The notes: generated from the sequence alone by a model not told the origin. Positions 37,861 through 48,183 are shown, numbered from the stretch's first letter. The stretch is DNA of 64,000 nt from Erysipelothrix anatis (GCF_009828745.1 NZ_WTSX01000002.1:124001-188000), one strand, 5' to 3'. Numbers and translations: made by a program.

Positions 37861-38727
37861 ATGAGCTCAATCGCATATATTTCGGACGAAAGAATGATAG
37901 AATTTCATAGAAGTAATGGTCATCGTTCTATCAATTTTTGGCGTCTTAGTACGAAGCGATTTGAACGCTTTGATGTGGGCTCATTGTTGTTCTTTATAGA
38001 CAAGCGTTATATTCACCCCTTAACAAAGGAAAAGGGAATTATTGGATATGGGCGTGCTCGTAGTGTACGAACGATGAGTATCAAGCGGACATGGGACGAG
38101 TATCAACACATGAATGGATACAAAGATTATCCTTCGTTTCATGAGTCCATTATGAATGCAACTAAAGATGGGGAAGCGCCCAAGCAAATTCAATCAATCG
38201 AATTAGACCATGTCGTATTTTTCAAAGGACCAGTCTTTCTAAGTGAAGTTGACTTCGTCTTACCAAGTAGACTTGAATCGTTCTTGTATCTTGTAGATGG
38301 TGGCAGAGATGTTGCGATTGACCTCTTAAAGAAGGCAGAAACAATTGGTATCGATCAATGGTTTGCAGCAATAAATGCTCGCGTAGAGATGAATTTAATT
38401 TATGAAGATATCCACGAACAGACAATCCGAAATGCAATTTCTGATATAGCCGTGACATGGACACAATTACAAGAAAATTTGACCTACAATATTGAAAATA
38501 CATCGCGAATTGGTCCTATCGCATATCATTATACGGAGCGTTTAACTAAAATCTACTTGCCAAGCTCATCAATAAAAAATCACTTTTATGAACTTCTTGG
38601 TATTATAACGTGGTTAAAAAAAGAACTCGAAGTTTATCAACTTGAGTTCGTCATTGTATCGAAAACTTCGATGCGTGATTTTGAAGATCAATTTAAGCGC
38701 CTGAAGTTAACGCCCTTATATATTTAG
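37861..38727 (+). CDS. conserved-looking protein of unknown function, PUA/EVE-like N-terminus
   Basis: A 288-residue soluble protein I do not recognise. Residues 18-65 (NFWRLS...DVGSLLFFIDKRY...KGIIGYGRA) followed by TWDEYQHMNGY resemble the barrel pattern of PUA/EVE/ASCH folds, which bind RNA or modified bases; this is a pattern impression only. The C-terminal half is helical and ends in a beta-like stretch. It follows recR by 14 bases with a strong AAAGGAGG site, so it is probably in the dnaX-recR operon. Its last 35 bases overlap the end of a gene on the other strand. Confidence 0.7.
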   Translation: MSSIAYISDERMIEFHRSNGHRSINFWRLSTKRFERFDVGSLLFFIDKRYIHPLTKEKGIIGYGRARSVRTMSIKRTWDEYQHMNGYKDYPSFHESIMNATKDGEAPKQIQSIELDHVVFFKGPVFLSEVDFVLPSRLESFLYLVDGGRDVAIDLLKKAETIGIDQWFAAINARVEMNLIYEDIHEQTIRNAISDIAVTWTQLQENLTYNIENTSRIGPIAYHYTERLTKIYLPSSSIKNHFYELLGIITWLKKELEVYQLEFVIVSKTSMRDFEDQFKRLKLTPLYI

Positions 38728-39235
38728 GTTTTGCTTCACGGTATTCAACATCTAACTCATTGAGCATATCTACATAGTGTGGATATGCTTTTTCGTTTGC
38801 TTCATGTAGCTCATATTCCAACTCGAAGTCGTTGTGATTCTCGAATGAGGATGCATCGAGGCACCAAGATCCGTACGCATCATCATACGTATAGCGTTGA
38901 GTATCACTATATGCAATGCAATCCAATTGGCTAACGTCCAAGTTTAACTGATTAAAAAAATTAATAACGGAAGGGTGGTCTAAAGTCTTTGTTTCTAAGA
39001 GCACCTCATGTTCCATGACCCCATCCTCTTGAGGAATTTTAACTGTAAACTCGAAGCGATTGTCGACTGTGCGAATACGGCACATGATGCCCATACTATA
39101 CAGTTGACGATCGGGTGTATCGTAGTAATCATTGCGTTGGTTGACACCAGAATCGAAAGGCAATTTCGACTTAATTTTGTCAAATAAAGGTTCATCCAAC
39201 ATTGTTTTGTATTCAATCTCTAGGTTATGTTTCAT
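38693..39235 (-). CDS. CYTH-domain protein
   Basis: A 180-residue CYTH (triphosphate tunnel) protein: the N-terminal EIEYK motif (ExExK), then YYDTPDRQLYSMGIMCRIRTVDNRFEFTVK with the basic residues that bind triphosphate, and acidic residues later (DFELEYEL). The family includes triphosphatases and YjbK of Bacillus; NAD kinase next to it is also a common neighbour of YjbK. Ribosome site is not obvious. Its end overlaps the unknown gene by 35 bases (convergent). Confidence 0.82.
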   Translation of the reverse strand: MKHNLEIEYKTMLDEPLFDKIKSKLPFDSGVNQRNDYYDTPDRQLYSMGIMCRIRTVDNRFEFTVKIPQEDGVMEHEVLLETKTLDHPSVINFFNQLNLDVSQLDCIAYSDTQRYTYDDAYGSWCLDASSFENHNDFELEYELHEANEKAYPHYVDMLNELDVEYREAKPKYIRALTSGA

Positions 39236-39277
39236 ATTACTATGTTACAATATGTCTAAAGGAAAAGGAAGTAACTT

Positions 39278-40060
39278 ATGAAACGATTTATAACAATTCA
39301 TCGTGGTGATAATGCATCAGAAAGTATTTGCCAATTGGTAACACGCAAATTAACTGAAGGTGGGATGGTTCGTGATGAGCATCAACCAGAATTAGTGATT
39401 TGTGTCGGTGGTGACGGTACTTTGTTGAAAGCCTTTCACGAGTATATTGATAAAGTTGAAGACGTCTCGTTTGTGGGTATTCATACGGGAACTTTAGGGT
39501 TTTCAACTGATTATACACAGGATCAAATTGATGATTTCATTGCGGATGTATTAACAAAACAACCAATCATTGATGAGAAGAGAATCTTAGAAGTCACTTT
39601 AAAAAATACTACGAAAGTGTCCCATTACTACGCACTTAATGAAGTTCGCGTGGAAAACATTGTAAAGACGCAAACGATGGATATTCATATTGATGATTCA
39701 TATTTTGAAACCTTTAGAGGAAATGGCGTATGTATCTCAGGACAATACGGATCGACTGCATATAACCGTTCTATTGGCGGAGCTGTAATTTATCCGGGAC
39801 TTGATTTATTACAGATGACGGAAATATCTGGAATTCATCATCGCCATGCCCGAAGCTTAGGATCACCTTTGGTAATGAATCCACATACAACAATTAGACT
39901 TACAAGTGACTCGTTTGATCATGCATTGCTTTGCTATGATCATCTACATGTTCATTTAGATTCAATCCATGATATTACGATTCGAAATAGTGACCACATA
40001 ATGCGTTTTGCTCGTTTCAAAGAGATACCTCATATTACTCGCTTAAATGCACTATTCTAA
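39278..40060 (+). CDS. nadK: NAD kinase
   Basis: A 260-residue ATP-NAD kinase that makes NADP. The GGDGTLLKAF motif and NEVRVE(N) substrate motif are present, followed by the glycine-rich GQYGSTAYNRSIGGAVI. AAAGGAAG precedes the ATG. It is divergent from the CYTH gene, as nadK often is near yjbK. Confidence 0.94.
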   Translation: MKRFITIHRGDNASESICQLVTRKLTEGGMVRDEHQPELVICVGGDGTLLKAFHEYIDKVEDVSFVGIHTGTLGFSTDYTQDQIDDFIADVLTKQPIIDEKRILEVTLKNTTKVSHYYALNEVRVENIVKTQTMDIHIDDSYFETFRGNGVCISGQYGSTAYNRSIGGAVIYPGLDLLQMTEISGIHHRHARSLGSPLVMNPHTTIRLTSDSFDHALLCYDHLHVHLDSIHDITIRNSDHIMRFARFKEIPHITRLNALF

Positions 40061-40091
40061 AAAAAAAACAGGATATAATCCTGTTTTTTAG
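40061..40091. terminator. bidirectional terminator between nadK and ftsW/rodA-like gene
   Basis: AAAAAACAGGAT-ata-ATCCTGTTTTTT; the right arm reaches the stop codon of the convergent gene. Confidence 0.85.
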
Positions 40092-41293
40092 TGTCTATGT
40101 CTATTTTGTGTTTCGCTGTACATATGAAATGCAACGGCAAGCGGAATCATATAAGAAAGCAATGATGATCCCCCATACGAAATAAAGGGTAAAGTAATTC
40201 CGGTAATCGGAAGCACTGCCATGATCATCCCAATATTTTCTAGATGCTGGAAGAAAATCATTCCAATGATTCCCATCATCATATAACGTTCTTTTGGTAA
40301 ATCACTGTTTTTAGTAATGGAGACAAGTTTAATATCAAATAAGAATGATAGTGCGATAGTTATTGAACCACCGATGAAGCCAAAGTTTTGAGAAATAACT
40401 GCAAAGATGAAGTCTGTTTGTGCTTCAGGATAGTGGGCAATCATCGTTCCGAGAGGATGTCCATTAATACCAGCAGTTCCGTAAGAAATCATTGATTGGA
40501 AAAGTTGATACCCATGGCCCATAGCGTACTTTTCATAGTCAAGCCAACCATAGAAACGATCCAAGCGATATGACGTCGAACCACCACCAAGCAAAGTATT
40601 CAAGATATCTGGGTAGTTATAGTAGAGGAAGACAATTCCTAATAATGCGCCAATACCTAATGTTGCAATGATAATGAACCATTCGCGTCGTACGCCAGAA
40701 AGAATAAACATAGTTGCTAAACTAAATAGAATAACAATTGGAACTCCCGTATCTGGTTGTAAGAAAATTAGGATAAAAGGTGGGAGTGCAAATTTAGCAA
40801 TTTTGAAAAATAGTTGAAAATCACTTTGAAATGTATACCCTTCTTTATCGGTATTATGTTGATGAATGACGTTTGCAGCTTTGATAACTAAGACAATTTT
40901 CATGAACTCACTAGGTTGGAAAGAACCAATTCCAGGGATCATATACCAAGCCCGTGTTCCGTTAATGGGTGCAACGATACTGCTGTTGATATTTGCAAAA
41001 CGTGCAATTACAAGACCAGCTAGAAGAACCATTAAGATCCAATAAGCTATATCTATCGCAGTAAACAGTCGGTCTATTCCGATTTTAATTAGAAATGCGA
41101 TAACTGCGAATCCAATCGCAAACCACATTAATTGTTTCTTAACTAAAGAAATTGCATCTGCTTGACCATTATCTAAAAGTGGTGCGGATAGATAGATGGC
41201 CACAACACTTATCGTTGCGAATGCAATCATAATTCCGAACAAAACTTTGTCTAAGGTAAAGTAGCGCTTACTTTCATTGATGAATTTGTTCAT
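40088..41293 (-). CDS. SEDS-family cell-wall polymerase FtsW/RodA/SpoVE
   Basis: A 401-residue protein with about ten membrane segments. Conserved SEDS elements are the GxxPSEFMKIVLV stretch (GSFQPSEFMKI), the large loop ending HPLGTMIAHYPEAQTDFIFAVISQNFGFIGG, and the C-terminal GITLPFISYGGSSLLSYMIPLA. SEDS proteins polymerise glycan strands with a class B PBP. The sequence pattern suits RodA better than FtsW, but this is uncertain. AAAGGAG precedes the ATG. Confidence 0.88.
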   Translation of the reverse strand: MNKFINESKRYFTLDKVLFGIMIAFATISVVAIYLSAPLLDNGQADAISLVKKQLMWFAIGFAVIAFLIKIGIDRLFTAIDIAYWILMVLLAGLVIARFANINSSIVAPINGTRAWYMIPGIGSFQPSEFMKIVLVIKAANVIHQHNTDKEGYTFQSDFQLFFKIAKFALPPFILIFLQPDTGVPIVILFSLATMFILSGVRREWFIIIATLGIGALLGIVFLYYNYPDILNTLLGGGSTSYRLDRFYGWLDYEKYAMGHGYQLFQSMISYGTAGINGHPLGTMIAHYPEAQTDFIFAVISQNFGFIGGSITIALSFLFDIKLVSITKNSDLPKERYMMMGIIGMIFFQHLENIGMIMAVLPITGITLPFISYGGSSLLSYMIPLAVAFHMYSETQNRHRH

Positions 41294-41360
41294 TGTCGCT
41301 CCTTTTGTGAATAGATAGAATAGTGTATAATATATAAAGATAAATCAAGAGGTGTTCCAC

Positions 41361-42914
41361 ATGAATCGTCTTCAAACTTATTACGAACAATTACAATTAC
41401 CTTTAAAATCATTATTCTTTGGATCGTTGCTAGTCGCAATTGGTACGATTATACCCAATCCATATGTGAATAGTGTTTTAAAATTGGACAGCCCAATACT
41501 CCTTACAATATCACGTGTGTTATTGATGAGTGGTGGTATCATTTTAGCATATTTCCCACTATATGTTTTTATCAAGTTACTCTCTCATGAGAAAAACGAA
41601 CCGAACATAGTAGTCACAGGAATTATATCATATCTAGCATTTTTAGTATCTATGCTACTCTTGTCACCAACGACATCACCTACAGCTACTTATATTAGCG
41701 CATTAGTGATCAAATTAGGTGATAAACAGTACATGTTATACCGTACAGGGATATTTGGTTTAATTGCAATCTATCTCTTTGTTAAAAATATATATCGTAA
41801 AACTTCAGAAAAACGTCACATAAGTAATGTCTCTTTTGCGGATCGTGAAACAGTTAAGATGGTTTTCGCAATCGTTGGATCATCTGTGATCGGTATGCTC
41901 TTTGCATTTGGATGGCCATATTTTATGGAAATGATGTACAGCATCATGGAATTTATTTCGCAAGATGTGAATAATCCAATGAGTCTATTTGCCTATGGGG
42001 CGCTAGAGCGTCTCATGGCACTAGCTAACCTTGATGTTATATTACACCAAGAATTCTGGCTCAATACCTTAGGTGGAACCTGGATGAACCTTGCAGGTCA
42101 ATCATTCGTTGGTGATGTCAACATCTGGGCCGGACAGTTAAAAGAAACGGTGAATGTCTTTGGTGCTGGTCGTTTTACAAGTGCATATTATGTGATGAAT
42201 ATCTTTGCAGTACCAGCTTACTTAATTGCTATCTCAACGACCATTTCAAACAAACGTGCACGTAACCGTAATATTGGATTATTAATTGCTGCGATTCTTG
42301 TATCGATGGTTGGTGGTACATTGTTACCAATAGAAATTCTAATGTTACTTACAAGCCCAACACTATACTTCTTCCACCTGTTTGCAACAAGTTTTATTTA
42401 TGCAATTCTGAGTGGATTCTCGGTGGCACTGGGATTCTCTTTCTTTGGAAATTTACTCTCAGCAACACCTGGAAATATTATCGATTTGATGGGTATTTCT
42501 TATAATACTGTATTAGTAAGTAAAGTCTTTATCTTATTGCTTGTAGGAATCATTGTCTTCTTAGTTTACTTCTCATTCACACGCTTGTACTTCAATAAAC
42601 TAGCATTGGATGTTCTAAGTATTACGAATAAGCAACAACGTATTGAAGACTTTACAGAAGGCCTTGGTGGTGTTTCAAATATCGAAACAGTATCAAGTAC
42701 ATTAACGCGAATTCATGTAGAACTAAGGGAACGCGAAGACTTAAATATTGCTGCGCTTCACCGTCAGGGTGTTACTCGAATTGTTGAGACTCGCCAAGGC
42801 TTTGTCTTATCCATTGGTTCACCAGCATATATGATTCAAAAAGCTATTAATAAAAATATTAAAACATACAGAGCAATACACGAAGTAGAGGAAGTTGAAG
42901 AGAATGAAGGATAA
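41361..42914 (+). CDS. PTS EIIC-EIIB-like protein lacking the phosphorylatable Cys
   Basis: A 517-residue membrane protein resembling glucose-family PTS permeases. About ten hydrophobic segments cover residues 15-420. The EIIC-like loop (VILHQEFWLNTLGGTWMN ... GRFTSAYYVMNIFAVPAYLIA) corresponds to the substrate-site region. A C-terminal EIIB-like domain follows (about 430-505; GLGGVSNIETVSSTLTRIHVEL...GVTRIVETRQGFVLSIGSP). In true EIIB domains a Cys stands before xTRLR; here Thr447 replaces it, so phosphotransfer looks impossible. The gene overlaps mutS by 11 bases. A sensor or non-PTS carrier role is possible. AGAGGTG precedes the ATG at 41361. Confidence 0.75.
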   Translation: MNRLQTYYEQLQLPLKSLFFGSLLVAIGTIIPNPYVNSVLKLDSPILLTISRVLLMSGGIILAYFPLYVFIKLLSHEKNEPNIVVTGIISYLAFLVSMLLLSPTTSPTATYISALVIKLGDKQYMLYRTGIFGLIAIYLFVKNIYRKTSEKRHISNVSFADRETVKMVFAIVGSSVIGMLFAFGWPYFMEMMYSIMEFISQDVNNPMSLFAYGALERLMALANLDVILHQEFWLNTLGGTWMNLAGQSFVGDVNIWAGQLKETVNVFGAGRFTSAYYVMNIFAVPAYLIAISTTISNKRARNRNIGLLIAAILVSMVGGTLLPIEILMLLTSPTLYFFHLFATSFIYAILSGFSVALGFSFFGNLLSATPGNIIDLMGISYNTVLVSKVFILLLVGIIVFLVYFSFTRLYFNKLALDVLSITNKQQRIEDFTEGLGGVSNIETVSSTLTRIHVELREREDLNIAALHRQGVTRIVETRQGFVLSIGSPAYMIQKAINKNIKTYRAIHEVEEVEENEG

Positions 42915-45417
42915 TTCAAAACTGACACCTATGCTCCAACAGTATATGGAAATAAAACAAAACACCAATGATGCGTTGGTGTTTTATCGATTAGGTGATT
43001 TTTATGAACTCTTTTTTGAAGATGCCGTAGTTGCATCAAAAGTTTTAGATCTTGTGCTAACAGCACGATCAGCAGGTGGTAATGAGAAAGCACCCATGGC
43101 GGGTGTACCCCATCATGCCGCAGCATCTTATATTCAAAAACTTGTGAATGCGGGTTATAAAGTAGCGATTGTTGAGCAAGTTGAAGATCCCAAATCGGTT
43201 AAGGGGATTGTGAAACGTGAGGTTGTTGAAATTGTAACTCCGGGTACATATCTCGAAGTTGAAGATCATGAAACACGTGAGATTGCAGCCATTCATACAG
43301 ATCTCGTTTATGCGAGTATTGTGAGCTGCGACATCGTTTCGGGTACAGTTCGTGCCATAAGAGTTATGAATGATTTCGTAGATATCATTAAAGTACTCCA
43401 ACAATTTCAAGTTAAAGAAATCGTAGTTAGCGAAGACTTTGACCCCAATATTTTAAAAGAAGTTAAAGCCAAAACAGATATTTATGTATCATATCAAGAA
43501 ACAATTGATGAGACCATGAACCATGACGATAAAGCGATTGGAATGGCCTTAGCACGTTTGAGTGCCTATCTTAAGTATACACATAAGCGGTCATTGCAAC
43601 ATTTATCAGATGTTGTCGTTTTGAATGACCAAGCATACCTTCGTATGGATTATGCAACAATGACAAACCTTGAACTGATAGATCATCAAAACGGCAAAGA
43701 ATTGTCCTTGTTTCACTACCTCAACAAAACCCGCACGAATATGGGAGCACGAGCTTTAAAACAAGAATTAATGCAACCGATGGTGAGTAAGTCAGACATC
43801 TACAAACGTCATGCACAAATTGAAACACTAATTCAAGATTATCTATTAAATGATAAATTAGTAGCAAGTTTAAAAGAAGTCTATGATATTCATCGTGTCG
43901 TTGCCCGGATGGCGACAGGAAAACATAATGCCCAAGACCTAGTTCGTTTGAAGAAAACATTGGGAGTCTTTCGCACAATTCAAAGAGATATTGAAGGTTT
44001 TGATGAGTTCCAATTCATCAGTGAATTAGATCCCTTAGAAGCAGTTTTTGAGGTGCTTGATAATACTATTTTAGATGATGCTCCGGTTCAATTAAAAGAA
44101 GGGCGTACATTTAAAACGGGGATTCATGAGACCTTAGATGAACTTCTTGAAATTTCAAAAAATGGCAAGCAATGGCTCGTTGCGTATGAAGCCAAACAAC
44201 GGGAAAAAACAGGAATTAAAAATTTAAAAGTGGGATACAATCGTGCGTTTGGATACTTTATCGAAGTGTCCAAAGGACAAGTCGATAATGTTCGTGATGA
44301 TTTCGGTTATATCCGAAAACAAACACTAACAAATGCGGAACGCTATATCAGTGAAGAACTTCAAGAATATGAAGTGAAGATAAGCCAAGCAAGTGACCAA
44401 ATTCTACAGATAGAGACCGAACTCTTTGTGAAGTACTCTGAGTATGTTTCGGAACATGCGAAATCCATCCATGCGATTGGAGATGGTCTTGCGACATTGG
44501 ATGTACTTGTTGCTTTAGCAGAAATTTCGGCGCTTCCTGGTTTTACGAAACCTGAAGTTGTAGAGGGACGTTACCTCGATATTCAAGAAGGAAAGCATCC
44601 CGTATTACAAGCAACGCTTAAAGACCAACAGTACATAGCAAGTGATACACTAATGGATGAATCGATTTATACATTGATTTTAACTGGACCGAATATGGGT
44701 GGTAAGAGTACCTATATGCGAATGGTCGCATTAAATGTTGTGCTCGCACAAATGGGATGTTTTGTACCGTGCGACCGTATGGTGTGGAGTCTTGTTGATC
44801 AAATCTTTACACGCATGGGTGCTAGTGACGATATTCTCATGGGTCAATCTACGTTTATGGTCGAAATGATTGAAGCTCAAGCAGCTTTATCTAATGCGAC
44901 TGAACAGTCATTAATTTTGTTTGACGAAATTGGTCGTGGAACCTCAACCTATGACGGGATGGCATTAGCCCAAGCAATTATTGAATATATTAATAACTCG
45001 GTTAAAGCACGGACGATTTTCTCAACACATTATCACGAACTGGTTGCACTCGAAGAAATGTATGATGGCATTAAAAATATTCATGTTGAAGTTCATGAAG
45101 AAAATGATCATGTAACATTCCTATATCGTGTTTTAGATGGGCGAGCAGATAAATCATATGGGATAAACGTTGCCCGTCTTGCACATTTACCGCAAAGTAT
45201 TATTGATCGCGCAAAGCAAAATCTTGAAGTTCTCGAACTTTCTAAAAACTCAGTTAATATTGATAGTAAAGTAATTCAAGTAGAAGTAGAACCGCAAGGT
45301 TATGGTTTTGTGAAGCAACGTCTGCAAGGGATCGATGTTAATCAACTGACACCGATTGAAGCGTTAATGCTTGTTTCTGAACTCAAAAAAGTTTTAGAAG
45401 GTGATTCACATGAGTAA
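42904..45417 (+). CDS. mutS: DNA mismatch repair protein MutS
   Basis: An 837-residue MutS. The mismatch-binding Phe-x-Glu lies in FYRLGDFYELFFEDA, followed by connector, lever and clamp domains. The ATPase has Walker A GPNMGGKSTYMR and FDEIGRGTSTYDGMA, with the Walker His in STHYHELV. The ATG at 42904 is favoured, with GAGGAAG upstream inside the preceding gene. It overlaps mutL by 8 bases. Confidence 0.96.
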   Translation: MKDNSKLTPMLQQYMEIKQNTNDALVFYRLGDFYELFFEDAVVASKVLDLVLTARSAGGNEKAPMAGVPHHAAASYIQKLVNAGYKVAIVEQVEDPKSVKGIVKREVVEIVTPGTYLEVEDHETREIAAIHTDLVYASIVSCDIVSGTVRAIRVMNDFVDIIKVLQQFQVKEIVVSEDFDPNILKEVKAKTDIYVSYQETIDETMNHDDKAIGMALARLSAYLKYTHKRSLQHLSDVVVLNDQAYLRMDYATMTNLELIDHQNGKELSLFHYLNKTRTNMGARALKQELMQPMVSKSDIYKRHAQIETLIQDYLLNDKLVASLKEVYDIHRVVARMATGKHNAQDLVRLKKTLGVFRTIQRDIEGFDEFQFISELDPLEAVFEVLDNTILDDAPVQLKEGRTFKTGIHETLDELLEISKNGKQWLVAYEAKQREKTGIKNLKVGYNRAFGYFIEVSKGQVDNVRDDFGYIRKQTLTNAERYISEELQEYEVKISQASDQILQIETELFVKYSEYVSEHAKSIHAIGDGLATLDVLVALAEISALPGFTKPEVVEGRYLDIQEGKHPVLQATLKDQQYIASDTLMDESIYTLILTGPNMGGKSTYMRMVALNVVLAQMGCFVPCDRMVWSLVDQIFTRMGASDDILMGQSTFMVEMIEAQAALSNATEQSLILFDEIGRGTSTYDGMALAQAIIEYINNSVKARTIFSTHYHELVALEEMYDGIKNIHVEVHEENDHVTFLYRVLDGRADKSYGINVARLAHLPQSIIDRAKQNLEVLELSKNSVNIDSKVIQVEVEPQGYGFVKQRLQGIDVNQLTPIEALMLVSELKKVLEGDSHE

Positions 45418-47269
45418 AATTCACGTATTAGATACACATTTAACAAATATGATTGCTGCTGGTGAAGTTGTTGAACGTCCTGGTGGCATTGTAAAAGAAC
45501 TTGTTGAAAATGCGATTGATGCTAAGGCTACAACGATTGATATTAAAATCATTGAAGGTGGAATGCAATTAGTTGAAGTATCTGATAATGGTGAGGGTAT
45601 GAGTGCAGATGATTTGTCACGTGCCTTTGAACGTCATTCAACAAGTAAAATATCAGATACAGATGATTTAAACGCAATTCTGACATTTGGATTTCGTGGG
45701 GAGGCATTGCCGTCGATATCGTCAGTTAGCCAAGTTGAAGCGACAACGAATAATGGCGATACGGGACATCGCATTTTTATTGATAATGGAAAAAAACGGG
45801 ATGTCGTTCGTTTTGCACGAAATAAAGGAACAACAATTCACGTTCGAAATCTCTTCTTGAAAACTCCTGCGCGTCTTAAATACATTAAAAACATTCATTA
45901 TGAAAACTCAATCATACAAGATACGGTGCAAAAATTTGCACTTGGGCGCCCGGATATCGCATTTTCCCTTACCCTTGATGACCGCATGGTGTTTAGAAGT
46001 TATGGAACTGGTGATGTCATGGATGTATTCCACCGAATTTATGGGGGAACCATTACAGAAGATTCACGCCGTTTTGAAGCATCAAATTATGATTTCAAAA
46101 TCGAAGGTGTTGCTGCTTTACCACAGCACAATCGCTCGAATCGATATGCAATTTGGTTATATATCAATGATCGAATGATTCGTTACCCGAAAGCGCAAAA
46201 AGCAGTCGTTGATAGTTTCAGACGTCATATGCCAACCGATCGTTATCCAATCGTTGTAATGAAGATAACAGTAGATCCGCAACTCGTTGATGTTAACGTT
46301 CATCCAAGTAAATGGGAGATACGTTTGTCGAAAGAGGAACAACTCGTATCCTTAATTCAAAATCATTTAGAGGCTTTATTGTCAGAAGGTATGCGTCCAC
46401 AAAAAATCACGATAAAACCGAGTTTGCCAGAACAAACGGATATGCGTGAAGCACTACAAAATGCGATTATTGAAACTCAAAAGGAAATATTTATTGAAGA
46501 AAGTGTTGATAAAAATACGGTTTTACCAAACACACACAATGATGAATCGGAAGAAGTATCAGAACCAATAAACATTACAGATATGCCAGTTATTGATACG
46601 CCGGTATTTATTCACGATTATCGTGTTGAAGAAAAGGAGACTGCTTTTATACCTCAAACTCCATATCCGTCAGAACCAAAGCCCATCGAAGTTTTGATTG
46701 AGCCATTGACAGTTCTATCACAGTTAAGTGGTAAATATATCTTGGCACAAGGGGATGCGGGATTATATATAATTGATCAACATGCAGCAATGGAGCGTGT
46801 TCGTTATGAATACTATCAAGATAAACTTTTAAATAAAGACGTACCGATGCAAGACTTTTTGATTCCTATGGTAATTGAAGGGCGTCAAAAACTTATCACT
46901 CAGATCAATGCTATCAATGAAGTTTTTAGACCATTTCAAATGCAACTCGAAATTTTTGGAGATGATGCATTTATCCTTCGAGCAGTTCCAGTTTGGATTG
47001 ATGAAGCAGAGGTCCATGAATTTGTGAATGAAGTATTGGATATGTTTGAAACAGATAAAGTTGTACGTGAGGAAGATATGCGTCGTAATGTCATCGCAAC
47101 ATTGGCGTGTCATTCTTCTGTGCGCTTTAATGAGTTTATGTCAATGGATGCGATGGAAACGTTGGTTGAGCAATTGCGACATACACAACAACCGTTCCAT
47201 TGTCCTCATGGACGTCCGACATTTATAACAGTCGAACACAATCAACTCATTAAGGAATTTAAACGATGA
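45410..47269 (+). CDS. mutL: DNA mismatch repair endonuclease MutL
   Basis: A 619-residue MutL. The GHKL ATPase has ELVENAIDAKA, DNGEGM and GFRGEALPSISSV. The C-terminal domain carries the endonuclease motif DQHAAMERVRYE and the zinc-site motif ACHSSVR and CPHGRP. Thus it is the nicking type used by bacteria without MutH. The ATG at 45410 lies inside the end of mutS; GAAGGTG is at ribosome-site distance. Confidence 0.96.
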   Translation: MSKIHVLDTHLTNMIAAGEVVERPGGIVKELVENAIDAKATTIDIKIIEGGMQLVEVSDNGEGMSADDLSRAFERHSTSKISDTDDLNAILTFGFRGEALPSISSVSQVEATTNNGDTGHRIFIDNGKKRDVVRFARNKGTTIHVRNLFLKTPARLKYIKNIHYENSIIQDTVQKFALGRPDIAFSLTLDDRMVFRSYGTGDVMDVFHRIYGGTITEDSRRFEASNYDFKIEGVAALPQHNRSNRYAIWLYINDRMIRYPKAQKAVVDSFRRHMPTDRYPIVVMKITVDPQLVDVNVHPSKWEIRLSKEEQLVSLIQNHLEALLSEGMRPQKITIKPSLPEQTDMREALQNAIIETQKEIFIEESVDKNTVLPNTHNDESEEVSEPINITDMPVIDTPVFIHDYRVEEKETAFIPQTPYPSEPKPIEVLIEPLTVLSQLSGKYILAQGDAGLYIIDQHAAMERVRYEYYQDKLLNKDVPMQDFLIPMVIEGRQKLITQINAINEVFRPFQMQLEIFGDDAFILRAVPVWIDEAEVHEFVNEVLDMFETDKVVREEDMRRNVIATLACHSSVRFNEFMSMDAMETLVEQLRHTQQPFHCPHGRPTFITVEHNQLIKEFKR

Positions 47270-48183
47270 AAAAAATAGTAGTTATTGCAGGTGTAACTGC
47301 ATCTGGGAAAACAAAAATGGGTGTTGCGTTAGCCCATCGTTTTAACGGTGAAATTATAAGTGCCGATTCGGTTGCGGTTTATCGCGAATTGAATATAGGT
47401 TCTGCGAAGCCGTCTGTAGAAGAACGTGAGGGTATCATCCATCATTTAATTGATGTTACTTCAATTGTGGAACCGTATCATGTTGCTCAGTTTCAAAAAG
47501 ATGCGCGCGCAGCGATTGCAGCGATTCATGCAAAGGGAAAACTACCAATCATTGTAGGTGGTACGGGACTATACATTAATGCTTTAGTAAATGATTATCG
47601 TTTCGAAACGGAAGTAACGCCTACGATGGAAACGTTTGATGATTTTGATGATCACACACTGCATCAAATGCTTCAGGACCGTGATTCGGAGGCCGCGCAA
47701 ACAATCCATCCCAACAATCGTAAGCGTGTTGTACGCACGTTAAATATGCTTCAAGATGGTAAGACAAAGACAGGCATTCACGAAAACCAAAAGGATGTTG
47801 CATTGTTTGATGCGTGCATTTTTTTCTTGCAAACAGATCGCGATGTACTTTATGAGCGAATTAATAAACGCGTTGATATGATGATTGACCAAGGTCTTGA
47901 GACAGAGGTCGCGGATTTGCTCAGCCATCATCAAAAACTCTTCGAACTGCAGGCTTTACAGGCGATTGGTTACCGTGAATTTGAACCTTTTTTTAACCAT
48001 GAGATTAGTGCGGAAGAGCGCGATGAACTCATAAAACGTAACACACGTCGTTTTGCTAAAAGACAGATTACGTGGTTCAAACACCAAACTCCGAGTCAAT
48101 GGATTGATATTCAATCAGAGAATGCTTTCGAAACAGTATCGCAAAGGGTTGCACAATTTATACAAGGACCTACGGAATCGTAG
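47266..48183 (+). CDS. miaA: tRNA dimethylallyltransferase
   Basis: A 305-residue MiaA. The P-loop GVTASGKTKMG, the DSVAVYRELNIGSAKP motif and GGTGLYINAL are present. It prenylates A37 of tRNAs that read UNN codons. Its start overlaps the mutL stop by 4 bases (ATGA), the well-known mutL-miaA pair. Confidence 0.96.
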   Translation: MKKIVVIAGVTASGKTKMGVALAHRFNGEIISADSVAVYRELNIGSAKPSVEEREGIIHHLIDVTSIVEPYHVAQFQKDARAAIAAIHAKGKLPIIVGGTGLYINALVNDYRFETEVTPTMETFDDFDDHTLHQMLQDRDSEAAQTIHPNNRKRVVRTLNMLQDGKTKTGIHENQKDVALFDACIFFLQTDRDVLYERINKRVDMMIDQGLETEVADLLSHHQKLFELQALQAIGYREFEPFFNHEISAEERDELIKRNTRRFAKRQITWFKHQTPSQWIDIQSENAFETVSQRVAQFIQGPTES

